Shown piece by piece: positions 23,489 through 32,021 of a DNA stretch of 64,000 nucleotides. Position numbers and translations under genes: made by a program. The DNA is from Streptomyces sp. VRA16 Mangrove soil (lineage in GTDB: Bacteria > Actinomycetota > Actinomycetes > Streptomycetales > Streptomycetaceae), in NCBI RefSeq assembly GCF_017377775.1, contig NZ_JAFVLN010000006.1, positions 248,001-312,000 of the forward strand, in the 5' to 3' direction. Positions within the stretch are counted from its first letter, which is position 1. Each line of letters starts with the position of its first letter. The notes below the pieces were generated by a model, which saw only the letters and a program-made list of their open reading frames with translations, did no database searches and had not been told where the DNA came from.

Positions 23489-24835
23489 ATGAGCAGCCCC
23501 GACGAACGTGCCGCCCACGGCAGACGAGCCCGCAAGCACACGCCGCGCTCCTCGCACGCCCCCTGGATCCCGGCCGCCGACCGCCCCGACCCCGTCGTCG
23601 TCCTGGAGCGCCAGGCCGCCGACCGCCTCACCGACCTGCTGCCCATCCGGTACGGGCGGATGGCGGCGAGCCCGTTCGCCTTCCTGCGCGGCGCCGCCGC
23701 CGTCATGGCGGGCGACCTCGCCGCCGGCGCCCACACCGGACTGACCGTCCAACTCTGCGGCGACGCCCACCTGCTGAACTTCGGCCTGTTCGCCTCCCCG
23801 GAACGCGCCCTGCTCTTCGACCTGAACGACTTCGACGAGACCTACCCCGGGCCCTTCGAATGGGACGTCAAACGGCTCGCCGCCTCGGTCGCCGTCGCCG
23901 CCCGCGACAACGGCCACAGCGACAAGCAGGCCCTGCGGGCGGCGCGGGCGAGCGTCACCGCGTACCGCACGAACATGCGCCGGCTCTCCTCGCTCGGCGA
24001 ACTCGCCGTCTGGTACGAGCGAATAGACGCCCACGAACTGCTCCCGCTGGTCCGCTCCGCACGCCACCGGCGCCGCGTCGAGCACACCCTGGCCCAGGCC
24101 ACCCGCCGCACCAGCCTGCACGCTCTCACCAAACTCACCGAGCCGGCCCCCGACGGGCGCCGCCGCATCGTCCACGACCCGCCGCTCCTGGAACCCGCGG
24201 GCGTCTCCGACGCGGCCGCCATCCGCAAGATGTTCGGCGACTACCGCTCCACGCTCGCCGAGGAGCGCCGCCGTCTCCTCGACCGCTACCGCTTCGTCGA
24301 CGCCGCCCGCAAGGTCGTCGGCGTCGGCAGCGTCGGCACCCGCTGCTTCATCGTGCTGCTCGCCGGACGCGACGCCGACGACCCGCTCTTCCTCCAGATC
24401 AAGGAGGCGACCCGGTCCGTCCTTGAGGAGCACGTCCCGTACCACGGGCCCTACGTCCACCCCGGCCACCGCGTCGTCTCCGGGCAGAGGCTGCTCCAGG
24501 CGGCGGGCGACATCTTCCTCGGCTGGATGACGGGCCCGCAGGGCCGCGCCTTCTACTGGCGGCAACTGCGCGACATGAAGGGCACCGCCGACGTGGCCGG
24601 CATGCCGCCCGACGAACTCCTCGCCTACGCCCGGCTCTGCGGCACCGCCCTCTCCCGCGCCCACGCCCGCTCCGGCGACCGCATCGCCATCGCCGGGTAC
24701 CTCGGCAGCTCGGACACGTTCGACCGGGCCGTCGCCTCCTTCGCCCTGCGCTACGCCGATCAGACCGTCCGCGATCACGCGGTGCTGCGCCGGGCCATCT
24801 CCTCCGGCGTTCTGGCCGCGGCCCCGGGTGCCTGA
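23489..24835 (+). CDS. DUF2252 family protein (kinase-like fold)
   Basis: 448 residues of the DUF2252 family. Motifs are PFAFLRGAAAVMAGDLA, LCGDAHLLNFGLFA, FDLNDFDETYPGPFEWDVKR, ADDPLFLQIKEATRSVLE and GDIFLGWM. The GDxHLxNFG and DxNDFDE segments resemble the catalytic HxDxxxxN and metal sites of aminoglycoside-phosphotransferase-type kinases, so it may be a small-molecule kinase; the substrate is unknown. It lies 19 bp after the lipoprotein gene and just before cheB, possibly the start of that cluster. Confidence 0.8.
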   Translation: MSSPDERAAHGRRARKHTPRSSHAPWIPAADRPDPVVVLERQAADRLTDLLPIRYGRMAASPFAFLRGAAAVMAGDLAAGAHTGLTVQLCGDAHLLNFGLFASPERALLFDLNDFDETYPGPFEWDVKRLAASVAVAARDNGHSDKQALRAARASVTAYRTNMRRLSSLGELAVWYERIDAHELLPLVRSARHRRRVEHTLAQATRRTSLHALTKLTEPAPDGRRRIVHDPPLLEPAGVSDAAAIRKMFGDYRSTLAEERRRLLDRYRFVDAARKVVGVGSVGTRCFIVLLAGRDADDPLFLQIKEATRSVLEEHVPYHGPYVHPGHRVVSGQRLLQAAGDIFLGWMTGPQGRAFYWRQLRDMKGTADVAGMPPDELLAYARLCGTALSRAHARSGDRIAIAGYLGSSDTFDRAVASFALRYADQTVRDHAVLRRAISSGVLAAAPGA

Positions 24836-24860
24836 CGAAGTCCGGGGCTACGCTCGACAG

Positions 24861-25463
24861 GTGCAGGCAAACCACACCGCCGAACCCGCTCCTCCGTTCG
24901 CCGTCGTGGCCGTCGCCGCGTCCGCCGGAGGTATCAACGGGCTGACCACACTGCTCGGCGCACTGGAACCGGACTTCCCTGTTCCGGTCCTGGTCGTGCA
25001 GCACCTCGACCCCCGCCACCGCACCGTCCTCGCCGAGATCCTCGACCGCCGCACCCCGCTGCACGTCAAACTCGCCGAACAGGACGACCTCGCCGAGGCG
25101 GGCACCGTCTACATCGCGCCCCCCGACCGGCACCTCCTCGTCGGACCCGGCTGCAGCCTCTCCCTCTCCCTGAGCGAACTCGTCCACTTCCTGCGGCCCT
25201 CCGCCGACCTGCTCTTCGAGTCCGTCGCCGGGACGTACGGGGAGAGCGCCGTCGCCGTCGTCCTCAGCGGCACGGGCAACGACGGAGCCATGGGTGTGGA
25301 CGCCGTGAAGTCACGCGGCGGTACCGTGATCGTCCAGGACCCGGAATCGGCGGAGTTTCGAGGAATGCCGGAGGCGGCCGTGGGTACAGGGGCCGTGGAC
25401 TTCGTGCTACCTCTTGAGGAGATCCCCGCGGTGCTTAGGGGACTTGTCGGCAAGAGTCGGTAA
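24861..25463 (+). CDS. cheB: CheB-type methylesterase, no receiver domain
   Basis: About 200 residues, only the catalytic domain. The triad is visible with this start: S21 in VAASAGG, H48 in VVQHLDP, D141 in LSGTGNDGAMG; YIAPPDRHL is also typical. CheB removes methyl groups from chemoreceptor glutamates, but this chromosome region has no receptor or CheA, and streptomycetes are non-motile. GTG 24861 is chosen because the domain starts right after it; GTG 24828, overlapping the DUF2252 end, is an alternative, and neither has a clear ribosome binding site. It ends 33 bp before the cheR-type gene. Confidence 0.8.
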   Translation: MQANHTAEPAPPFAVVAVAASAGGINGLTTLLGALEPDFPVPVLVVQHLDPRHRTVLAEILDRRTPLHVKLAEQDDLAEAGTVYIAPPDRHLLVGPGCSLSLSLSELVHFLRPSADLLFESVAGTYGESAVAVVLSGTGNDGAMGVDAVKSRGGTVIVQDPESAEFRGMPEAAVGTGAVDFVLPLEEIPAVLRGLVGKSR

Positions 25464-25496
25464 GAGTCGGTAAGAAGAGGCAGTGGGTAGAAGACG

Positions 25497-27365
25497 ATGA
25501 GCGAGGCTTCGCGCGACGTTGAGACGGACGAGGAGCTCGAAGAGCTGCTCAGGTTCCTGCGGGACGCCCGTGGATTCGACTTCACCGGGTACAAGCGCTC
25601 GTCGCTCGGCCGCCGCATCCGCAAGCGCATGACCGACGTGGGCATCGAGTCGTACGCGGACTACCGCGACCAGCTGGAGACCACGGCCGACGAGTTCAAC
25701 GCGCTGTTCAACACCATCCTCATCAACGTCACCTCCTTCTTCCGCGACACCGACGCCTGGACGTACCTCCAGGACGAGGTGCTCCCCGAACTCCTCGCCC
25801 AGGTCGGCCACTCGGACGAGATCAGGGTGTGGAGCGCGGGCTGCTCCAGCGGCGAGGAGGCGTACTCGCTGGCGATGATGTTCGCGGAGGCCCTGGGCCT
25901 GGAGGAGGCCCTCAACCGGGTCAAGATCTACGCCACGGACGTCGACGACGAGGCGCTGCGCGACGCCCGCTCCGGCCTCTACCCGGCCAAGACCCTGGAG
26001 CCGCTCGCCGCCGAGCTGCGCGACAAGTACTTCGAGCAGAACGGCTCGCAGTTCAGCTTCCGCTCCGATCTGCGCCGCCGGGTGATCTTCGGCCGTCACG
26101 ACATCACCCGCGACGCCCCGATCTCCCGCCTCGACCTGCTGGTCTGCCGCAACACGCTGATGTACTTCAACGTCGAGGCGCAGACCCAGATCATCGACCG
26201 GTTCCACTTCGCGCTGCGCGAGAACGCCTTCCTGTTCCTCGGCAAGGCCGAGATGCTGCTGAACGACGCCGAACGCTTCGACGTCCTCAGCATGCGCCAG
26301 CGCATCTTCCGCCGCCGCCCCGGCGGCACCACCCCGCCCTATCAGCCGGCCCCGCTGAAGCTGCGCGTCACCAACGGCGGCGAGCTGCAGAGCGTGGCCC
26401 GCAACCGGCAGCTGCGCGACCTGATCCTGGACGCCTCGCCCGGTGCCACCCTCGCCGTCGACGCCGAGGGCATGGTCGTCTTCATCAACAACCATGCCCG
26501 CGTCCAGTTCGGCCTGACCTCCAACGACACCGGCCGTCCCTTCCAGGACCTGGAGATCTCCTACCGCCCCGTGGAACTGCGCTCCCTCATCGAGCAGGCC
26601 ACGCACGAACGCCGCACCCTGAGGGTCAACGGCGCGGAGCGCAGGGTCGGCGAGGACGTCCAGTTCTTCGACATCCTGGTACAGCCGCTGGTCGGCGCGG
26701 GCGGACTGCCGGCCGCCACCAACATCACGTTCACCGACGTCACCGTCGCCACCCAGCTCAAGTCCGAGATCAAGCGCGTGCGCGAGGACCTGGAGACGGC
26801 GTACGAGGAACTCCAGTCCACGAACGAGGAGTTGGAGACGACGAACGAGGAACTCCAGTCCTCCATCGAGGAGTTGGAGACGACGAACGAGGAACTCCAG
26901 TCCACGAACGAGGAGTTGGAGACGACGAACGAGGAACTCCAGTCCGGCAACGAGGAACTGGAGACGATGAACGAGGAGATGCGCATCCGCAGCGAGGAGC
27001 TGGACGAGGCGCGCGCCTTCCTGGAGGGTGTCCTCACCTCCATCGCCGCGGCCGTCGTCGTCCTCGACAAGGACCTCAAGGTCAAGAGCTGGAACCGGGG
27101 CGCCGCGGACCTGTGGGGCCTGCGCCAGGACGAGGTCCTCGACCACGCCTTCTTCGACCTCGAGTTCGGGCTGCCGACCAAGCCGCTGCGCGAGGTGGTC
27201 GAGGAGTGCCTCACGTCCCGCAAGCGCGGGGTGCCGGTCACCCTCGACGCCGTCAACCGCCTTGGCCGCAGCATCGGTTGCACGGTTCAGTGCAGCCCCT
27301 TCGACGGTCACCGCGGCGGTGTCGTGCTCTTGATGGAAGAAGGGCACACCGACGGTCAGGGATGA
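25497..27365 (+). CDS. cheR: CheR-type methyltransferase with PAS domains and coiled coil
   Basis: 622 residues. The CheR N-terminal helical domain (GYKRSSLGRRIRKRM) precedes the SAM-binding domain (VWSAGCSSGEEAYSL at 111-125; LLVCRNTLMYF). A PAS-like domain (about 310-425) and a long coiled coil follow, with nine heptads at 436-498 of the form NEELQST/NEELETT. A second PAS domain (about 505-615) ends the protein. This is the C-terminal part of CheB-CheR-PAS fusion proteins that usually continue into a histidine kinase; here CheB is a separate gene and the kinase is absent. Its TGA overlaps the ATG of the next gene (ATGA at 27362-27365), so the two are translationally coupled. Confidence 0.85.
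   Translation: MSEASRDVETDEELEELLRFLRDARGFDFTGYKRSSLGRRIRKRMTDVGIESYADYRDQLETTADEFNALFNTILINVTSFFRDTDAWTYLQDEVLPELLAQVGHSDEIRVWSAGCSSGEEAYSLAMMFAEALGLEEALNRVKIYATDVDDEALRDARSGLYPAKTLEPLAAELRDKYFEQNGSQFSFRSDLRRRVIFGRHDITRDAPISRLDLLVCRNTLMYFNVEAQTQIIDRFHFALRENAFLFLGKAEMLLNDAERFDVLSMRQRIFRRRPGGTTPPYQPAPLKLRVTNGGELQSVARNRQLRDLILDASPGATLAVDAEGMVVFINNHARVQFGLTSNDTGRPFQDLEISYRPVELRSLIEQATHERRTLRVNGAERRVGEDVQFFDILVQPLVGAGGLPAATNITFTDVTVATQLKSEIKRVREDLETAYEELQSTNEELETTNEELQSSIEELETTNEELQSTNEELETTNEELQSGNEELETMNEEMRIRSEELDEARAFLEGVLTSIAAAVVVLDKDLKVKSWNRGAADLWGLRQDEVLDHAFFDLEFGLPTKPLREVVEECLTSRKRGVPVTLDAVNRLGRSIGCTVQCSPFDGHRGGVVLLMEEGHTDGQG
26802..26990 (+). repeat. Heptad-coding internal tandem repeat in cheR
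   Basis: Nine 21-bp units code for (Y/N/I/S)EEL(Q/E)(S/T)x heptads. Neighbouring units alternate between GAGGAACTCCAG and GAGGAGTTGGAG forms, making a near-identical 42-bp higher-order repeat. The length of the coiled coil could change by replication slippage without frameshift. Confidence 0.85.
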
Positions 27366-28237
27366 CCGACGGGCGTAGTGTGGATGGTATGGACCCCAGC
27401 GGCGACTCGCCCGCACAGGCCGCGCTCGCCTGGCAGCGTGCGGTCGGCGCGCGGGCGCGCGCCGAGCGGGCCTTCGGGCTCGCCCGGCGGTACGAGGGGC
27501 TGGCGCGCAGCGCGAGGGACCCCATGTTCGAGCGGCTCGCCCATATCCACCGCACCACCGGTGCCCGTCACCAGGTCGCCGCGGAGCTCCTGGAGAGCCA
27601 CGCCCGCCGGGCCAGCCGGTGGGTACGGGACGGCGGGCCGCCGCCCCGGTTCATGACGGGTGTCGCCGAGGCGTGCGGCGCGCACAGCGTGGCGGTGACC
27701 CTCGTCGACGGCGACCGCAATCAGCTGGCGACGGCCCCCTCCGATCAACCGGCGCGCAGGGCACAGGACCTGGAGTTCGCCCTGGGGGAGGGCCCGGCGC
27801 GGGACGCGGTCAGGGCCAGGGCCCCCATCGACGTGTCGGGCCGCGCGCTGAGTGTGTGCTGGCCCGGCTACGGTCCGGCCGTCATGGCGCTCGGAATCGG
27901 CCAGGTGGTGGCCGTGCCGCTGCAGGCGCCCGACGAGTGCATCGGCGCCCTCGCTGTCTTCGATCCGCATCCCGGCACGGCCTCGACGCTCCTGTTCAGT
28001 CAGGTCGCCGACGCGCTGACCCGCAGTGTGTTGCTCGGCCGTGACGCGGTACCCGGCCTCTTCGGGGGCATCGACTTCCGGGCCGTGGTGCATCAGGCGG
28101 CCGGCGTGACCGCAGTGCAACTCGGATGTTCCGTCGTGGATGCACTGGAACTGGTCAAAGCGCGGGCGTTCGCCGACGGTCGCCCCATCGGCGACATCGC
28201 CCGGGATATCGTCGAAGGACGACTCACACTCGGCTGA
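27362..28237 (+). CDS. GAF-ANTAR protein (putative RNA-binding antiterminator) 1
   Basis: 291 residues. A helical N-terminal part (ARAERAFGLARRYEGLAR) and a GAF domain (about 90-225) precede a C-terminal ANTAR domain (RAVVHQAAGVTAVQLGCSVV, ARAFADGRPIGDIARDIVEG). ANTAR proteins bind paired RNA hairpins and prevent termination. The usual QAKG is QAAG here, so RNA binding may be altered. The ATG overlaps the cheR stop. Internal ATG 27389 is another possible start. Its place directly behind cheB-cheR suggests that methylation or PAS sensing feeds into it, but this is inference. Confidence 0.8.
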   Translation: MTDGRSVDGMDPSGDSPAQAALAWQRAVGARARAERAFGLARRYEGLARSARDPMFERLAHIHRTTGARHQVAAELLESHARRASRWVRDGGPPPRFMTGVAEACGAHSVAVTLVDGDRNQLATAPSDQPARRAQDLEFALGEGPARDAVRARAPIDVSGRALSVCWPGYGPAVMALGIGQVVAVPLQAPDECIGALAVFDPHPGTASTLLFSQVADALTRSVLLGRDAVPGLFGGIDFRAVVHQAAGVTAVQLGCSVVDALELVKARAFADGRPIGDIARDIVEGRLTLG

Positions 28238-28249
28238 GAGGTCTCCACC

Positions 28250-28975
28250 GTGATGCTGCAGGGACCGGAACTCGGCGCGGTCTTCGCCCATTTGACGGGG
28301 GAGGCGGCCCGCGAGCCGCTCGACACACAATCCTTGCTCAGCACCCTCGTGGCAGGTGCCGTCAGGCTCTTCGGAGCGCGCGGTGCCGCCGTGCGCTATC
28401 AGGCGGGCCCCGGCGGGGTCGTGTGGACCGCCGGCACGGACGATGCCCTGCGCGATCTGATCGCGGACGCCGCGGACTGGCGGGAGGGGCCCGCCCACGA
28501 CTCCTCCACGACAGGCGGCGCCCTCATCGACGTGGACGTGACGACACTGCCCGTGCGCGCGCACTGGCCGCGCTGGTCCGCCCGTGTCCAGGCCCTGGGG
28601 TACGGCAGGGTCACCGCGCTGCCGCTGCCCGCCAAGGAGGGCGCGGCCGGGGCCATAGCCCTGTTCGACGCACCCGGAAGGCGCCTCGACGAGCCGGCCC
28701 TGGCGCTGGCCCGCAGCTACACGGACGCCGCGGCGCACACCCTCTCGCTCCAGCGCGAGGTGACCGAGAGCCGGGTCCTGGCCGGGCAGCTGGAGTACGC
28801 GCTGTCCAGCCGGGTCGTGGTGGAACAGGCCAAGGGGATCCTGGCGGCGCGCCACGACCTGACCCTCGAAGAGGCGTTCTCCTGGTTACGCGGCTATGCG
28901 CGCTCGCACCAGCGCAAGGTGGCCGACGTGGCCCGAGAGATCATCGAGGGCAAGCTGGAGTTCCCCGCGGGGTGA
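28250..28975 (+). CDS. GAF-ANTAR protein (putative RNA-binding antiterminator) 2
   Basis: 241 residues (240 if ATG 28253 is used instead of GTG 28250). The GAF domain spans about residues 25-165. A canonical ANTAR domain follows (RVVVEQAKGILAARHDLTLE, FSWLRGYARSHQRKVADVAR), keeping the conserved QAKG and Ala/Arg positions. It starts 12 bp after ANTAR protein 1, and the two are probably co-transcribed with cheB and cheR. Directly after its stop are four 31-bp repeats that each form a hairpin, which might be terminators or RNA targets. Confidence 0.85.
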   Translation: MMLQGPELGAVFAHLTGEAAREPLDTQSLLSTLVAGAVRLFGARGAAVRYQAGPGGVVWTAGTDDALRDLIADAADWREGPAHDSSTTGGALIDVDVTTLPVRAHWPRWSARVQALGYGRVTALPLPAKEGAAGAIALFDAPGRRLDEPALALARSYTDAAAHTLSLQREVTESRVLAGQLEYALSSRVVVEQAKGILAARHDLTLEEAFSWLRGYARSHQRKVADVAREIIEGKLEFPAG

Positions 28976-28977
28976 CG

Positions 28978-29098
28978 CGGGCCGGACATCCGGCGGGGAC
29001 GCCCGCTGCGGGCCGGACGCCCGGCGGGGACGATCGCTGCGGGCCGGGCATCCGGCGGGGATGATCGCTGCGGGCCGGGCAACCCGCGGGACGACCGC
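28978..29098 (+). repeat. Four 31-bp tandem hairpin repeats
   Basis: Units at 28978-29008, 29009-29039, 29040-29070 and a degenerate one from 29071 each start CGGGCCGG and contain the stem GCCGG/CCGGC with four-base loops ACAT, ACGC and GCAT; the fourth forms CGGG/CCCG. They begin two bases past the stop of the second ANTAR gene and end before the stop of the convergent DUF1269 gene. Confidence 0.85.
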
Positions 29099-29125
29099 CC
29101 TCACTCGTGCTTTCGTGCCCCGACC

Positions 29126-29692
29126 TCAGGAGGCGGCGGCCTCCTGCGGCGTGGCCCTGGCCGCTTCCTGGGCCGTCTCCTGGGCCGTCTCCTGCGCCTT
29201 CTTCTGGGCGGCGAGCGCCATCTCGCGCAGCTGCTCCTCTTCCTCGTGGCTCAGCGACGTCTGCACCAACTGCCCGCCGAACGCGGCGAGTTCCGGCACG
29301 ACCTTGTCCTTGGCGGCCTGCTTCACCAGGGCGAAGACGGCCGCCGCGCCCGGCCGCAGATTCTGGCTGAGCTCCTTCATGAAGTTGTCGTTGATCCCGG
29401 TGTCCGTGACCGCGCCACCGGCGGCACCGGCGGCCGCGCCCACGGCGGCCCCCAGGAACGGCACCAGGAACAGCATCCCGATGACCCCGCCCCACAGCGC
29501 GCCGCCCGCGGCACCGGTCGTCGTGTGGTTGACGGCCTGGTGCAGCTTGATCTTGCCGTCGCTCTCCCGCCGCTCGACGACGACGATGTCCTCCAGCTCG
29601 ACCAGATGCTCCCGGGTCATCGAAAGGACCTTGTCGCGCACCTGGTTGGCGGTCGCGAGGTCGTTGTAGGCGACGACGAACAGATTGCTCAT
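29126..29692 (-). CDS. DUF1269 family membrane protein
   Basis: 188 residues from ATG 29692 (MSNLFVVAYNDLATANQVRD). Typical DUF1269 features are a GAGGALWGGVIGMLFLVPFLGAAVG-type glycine-rich hydrophobic hairpin and ELSQNLRPGAAAVFALVKQA. The tail is charged and Gln/Ala-rich, with AQET repeats. The membrane hairpin is short and Gly/Ala-rich. Function unknown; family members are often stress-induced. It is convergent with the ANTAR cluster, separated by the hairpin repeats. Confidence 0.8.
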   Translation of the reverse strand: MSNLFVVAYNDLATANQVRDKVLSMTREHLVELEDIVVVERRESDGKIKLHQAVNHTTTGAAGGALWGGVIGMLFLVPFLGAAVGAAAGAAGGAVTDTGINDNFMKELSQNLRPGAAAVFALVKQAAKDKVVPELAAFGGQLVQTSLSHEEEEQLREMALAAQKKAQETAQETAQEAARATPQEAAAS

Positions 29693-29800
29693 GACGGCAC
29701 TCCTCCGAGGCTGGGGCAGCGTGTGCAACGTGCCCGAGTTTAAGTCAAATGCCCTATTTTCGCCTTTCCGTCTTTTCGCCCCTCCGGCCCTGCGTCCCCG

Positions 29801-29890
29801 TCAGTCCTCCCCGCGCACCTGGATCAGCGTCTGCTGCCCCCGCGCGACGAGCTTGCGCTGCTCGCCCCGCACCCCGAACATCTCCAACCG
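29801..29890 (-). pseudogene. 3' remnant of a thioesterase-like gene
   Basis: On the minus strand the last codons read RLEMFGVRGEQRKLVARGQQ and continue with TLIQV before the stop at 29801. This resembles the C-terminus of hotdog-fold acyl-CoA thioesterase-type proteins. Upstream coding sequence is missing: the frame runs straight into an unrelated fragment on the other strand. There is no start codon or ribosome binding site. Confidence 0.5.
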
Positions 29891-30021
29891 TCCTGTCCCG
29901 GCTCGCCGCGTACGGCACCGGCCACGAGCCGGTGGAGACCTGCGCCAACGGCGTCCGCCACGTCGGGATCCTGGACCCGGACGGCAACGGCCTCTGCCTC
30001 GCGGAGCCGCCGCAGCGGTGA
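29885..30021 (+). pseudogene. 3' remnant of a VOC/glyoxalase-family gene
   Basis: On the plus strand the final codons give LSRLAAYGTGHEPVETCANG and then VRHVGILDPDGNGLCLAEPP before the stop. The DPDGN motif is the conserved ending of glyoxalase/VOC domains. Everything upstream of about 29885 is lost and replaced by the thioesterase-like remnant on the opposite strand. Confidence 0.55.
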
Positions 30022-30132
30022 ACCCGGGTGGGCCCCGGCCTGCGTGTCGGAGGCGGGAGCCGCTCGTTACGACCATGACTCTGGGCGTTCTGACCTGGGG
30101 TCTTGCGACAACGAAAGGCTCTACACGCCATC

Positions 30133-31656
30133 ATGCCGGACCTTTTCAGTGATGTTGCTCCCGCTCGGTGCAGCGATGCCGCCCCGCCCTGGAAGCAGGT
30201 CCTGCCCGGGGCCGAACCGAAGGTGGTGCGGGACGAACTGGTGGCCGCGGCGGAGTGGGTGTCCCGCTACCTGAGCGAGCTCCCGGCGGGCTCGGTGAGC
30301 CGTCCGATGCGTGCCGAGCACAGGGCCCGGCTGCGCGAGGGATCCCTCGCGCCACAGGGAGCCGAACTGGGCCGGGTGCTCGACTTCGTACGTGCTGAGA
30401 TCGCGCCGTACCCGAGCGGCAACGGCCACCCCGCGTTCTTCGCCTGGGTCAACTCCCCGCCCGCACCGGCCGGTCTCATCGCCGAACTGCTGGCCGGCGC
30501 CGTCAACGCGACGTGCGGCATGGGCGAGAACGCGCTCATGGACCTGGAGCGCGGCACCGTGCGTACCCTGGCCGGCCTGGCCGGGCTGCCCGACGGCACG
30601 GGCGGGGTCCTGACCAGTGGCGGCTCGATGGCCAACCTGCTGGCCCTGGCCACCGCCCGCTCCTGGTTCCTCACCCGGCGCGGCTCGGGCGACGGACCCG
30701 ACTACGACCGCGACCACGCCCGGCTGACTCTCTACTACAGCGCCCAGGCGCACATGTCCGTGTCCAAGGCCGCCGCCTGCATCGGCGTGCCCGCCCATCG
30801 GCTGCGTCCGGTTCCCGCGGATGCGCAGGACCGTCTGGACCCCGACGCGTTGCGCGCCGCGGTCGCCGCCGACACCGACGCGGGGTTCCTGCCCTTCTGT
30901 ACGGTCAGCACGCTGGGCACGACCGCCACCGGCGCCGTCGACCCGCTCGAAGCGGTCACGTCCGTGTGCCGCGGCGCCGGGATGTGGCACCACGCCGACG
31001 GCGCCTGGGGCGGGCTCGGCGCGGCCGTCCCGGCCCTGGCCCCGCTGTACCGGGGGGTGGGGGACGTCGATTCCCTGACCGTGGATCCGCACAAGACCCT
31101 GAGCGTTCCCGTGGGCTGCGGCGCGCTGCTGGTCCCGGACCCCGGGCACCTGCACACCGCCTTCGCCCACCGCGCCTCCTACCTCACCGCGGGGGAGACC
31201 GACGCCCTGCCCTGGCTGTCCCACTCCACCGTCGAACTCACCCGTCCCGGCACCCGCGCCCTGGCCTTGTGGGCGACCCTCAACCATCTGGGCCGCGACG
31301 GTGTCACCGCGCTGATCGAGCACTACCTCACCCTCGCGGCCCGGCTGCGCGACAAGATCACCGCCGATCCCCGCCTCGAACTGCTGGCAGGCGGCCCCTG
31401 GCCGGCCGCGTGCTTCCGCGTCACCGACGTCGCCCCCGACGACGCGGACGCGCTGCACACCCGCGTCGCCCGCCGCATCCAGGAGGGCGGCCGCGCCTAC
31501 CTCGCCACCGTCGAGGTCAGGGGACGCACCGTGCTGCGCGCCTGCGTCTGCAACTACCGCACCACCACGGACGATCTCGACGTGCTGCTCGGCGAGGTCG
31601 CCGCAGCCGTCGACGCCGACCGCGGCCGGTCCGGCCGTACGGACGGAGCGGAGTAG
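30133..31656 (+). CDS. PLP-dependent group II decarboxylase (aromatic amino acid type)
   Basis: About 507 residues of the pyridoxal-dependent decarboxylase II family (DOPA/tryptophan decarboxylase-like). Motifs include HPAFFAWVNSPPAPAGLIAE, GVLTSGGSMANLLAL, the cofactor-stacking region AQAHMSVSKAA, HHADGAWGG and the PLP lysine in TVDPHKTLSVPVGCG. It should make an amine and CO2 from an L-amino acid; the substrate is not determined. No clear ribosome binding site precedes ATG 30133. It follows the pseudogene scar and precedes a Uma2 gene, so this stretch looks accessory to the conserved neighbourhood. Confidence 0.85.
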   Translation: MPDLFSDVAPARCSDAAPPWKQVLPGAEPKVVRDELVAAAEWVSRYLSELPAGSVSRPMRAEHRARLREGSLAPQGAELGRVLDFVRAEIAPYPSGNGHPAFFAWVNSPPAPAGLIAELLAGAVNATCGMGENALMDLERGTVRTLAGLAGLPDGTGGVLTSGGSMANLLALATARSWFLTRRGSGDGPDYDRDHARLTLYYSAQAHMSVSKAAACIGVPAHRLRPVPADAQDRLDPDALRAAVAADTDAGFLPFCTVSTLGTTATGAVDPLEAVTSVCRGAGMWHHADGAWGGLGAAVPALAPLYRGVGDVDSLTVDPHKTLSVPVGCGALLVPDPGHLHTAFAHRASYLTAGETDALPWLSHSTVELTRPGTRALALWATLNHLGRDGVTALIEHYLTLAARLRDKITADPRLELLAGGPWPAACFRVTDVAPDDADALHTRVARRIQEGGRAYLATVEVRGRTVLRACVCNYRTTTDDLDVLLGEVAAAVDADRGRSGRTDGAE

Positions 31657-32021
31657 ACGCACTCGCCCGCATCGACGACGAGTGCGCCACCCCTGTGCCG
31701 GGACGGCGCACTCGTCACGGTGCCTGCTGGCAGTGCTCCGGGACCTGGATCCAGGCCGCGCGGAGCTGCTTTCCGGATGTCGAAGCCGCGCAGGCGATTC
31801 GCCCAGGGACCGTGGGCCGTGCCCCAGGTGAGGTGCACTCGTGGTGCACACGACGAGTAGTGACGGTCACAGGAGAGAGCGCCGACGCCCTGCGGTTCGG
31901 GTGAGGCCGGTGAATCGGGCTGGAGGCGGCGCACCTGCGCGAGCCGTCCCTGACTCGCCGGGAACAGTAGGCTGCGCCGAGCAGCACGGAAATCGCCGAG
32001 CACGCGCGAGGGAGGTACGCC
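31657..32021. other. Intergenic region between the decarboxylase and Uma2 genes
   Basis: 365 bp with no convincing gene. It begins with a hairpin at 31658-31686 and contains a GTGCAC-TCGTG-GTGCAC pair near 31833-31849, where each half is itself palindromic. Otherwise nothing was recognised. Confidence 0.4.
31658..31686 (+). terminator. Hairpin after the decarboxylase gene
   Basis: CGCACTCG (31658-31665) pairs perfectly with CGAGTGCG (31679-31686) across 13 bases, starting one base after the stop codon. There is no U-tract. Confidence 0.5.

Noticed and set aside
28978..29098. 31-bp repeats as a CRISPR array
   Set aside because: Units are contiguous with no spacers, and no cas genes are present.
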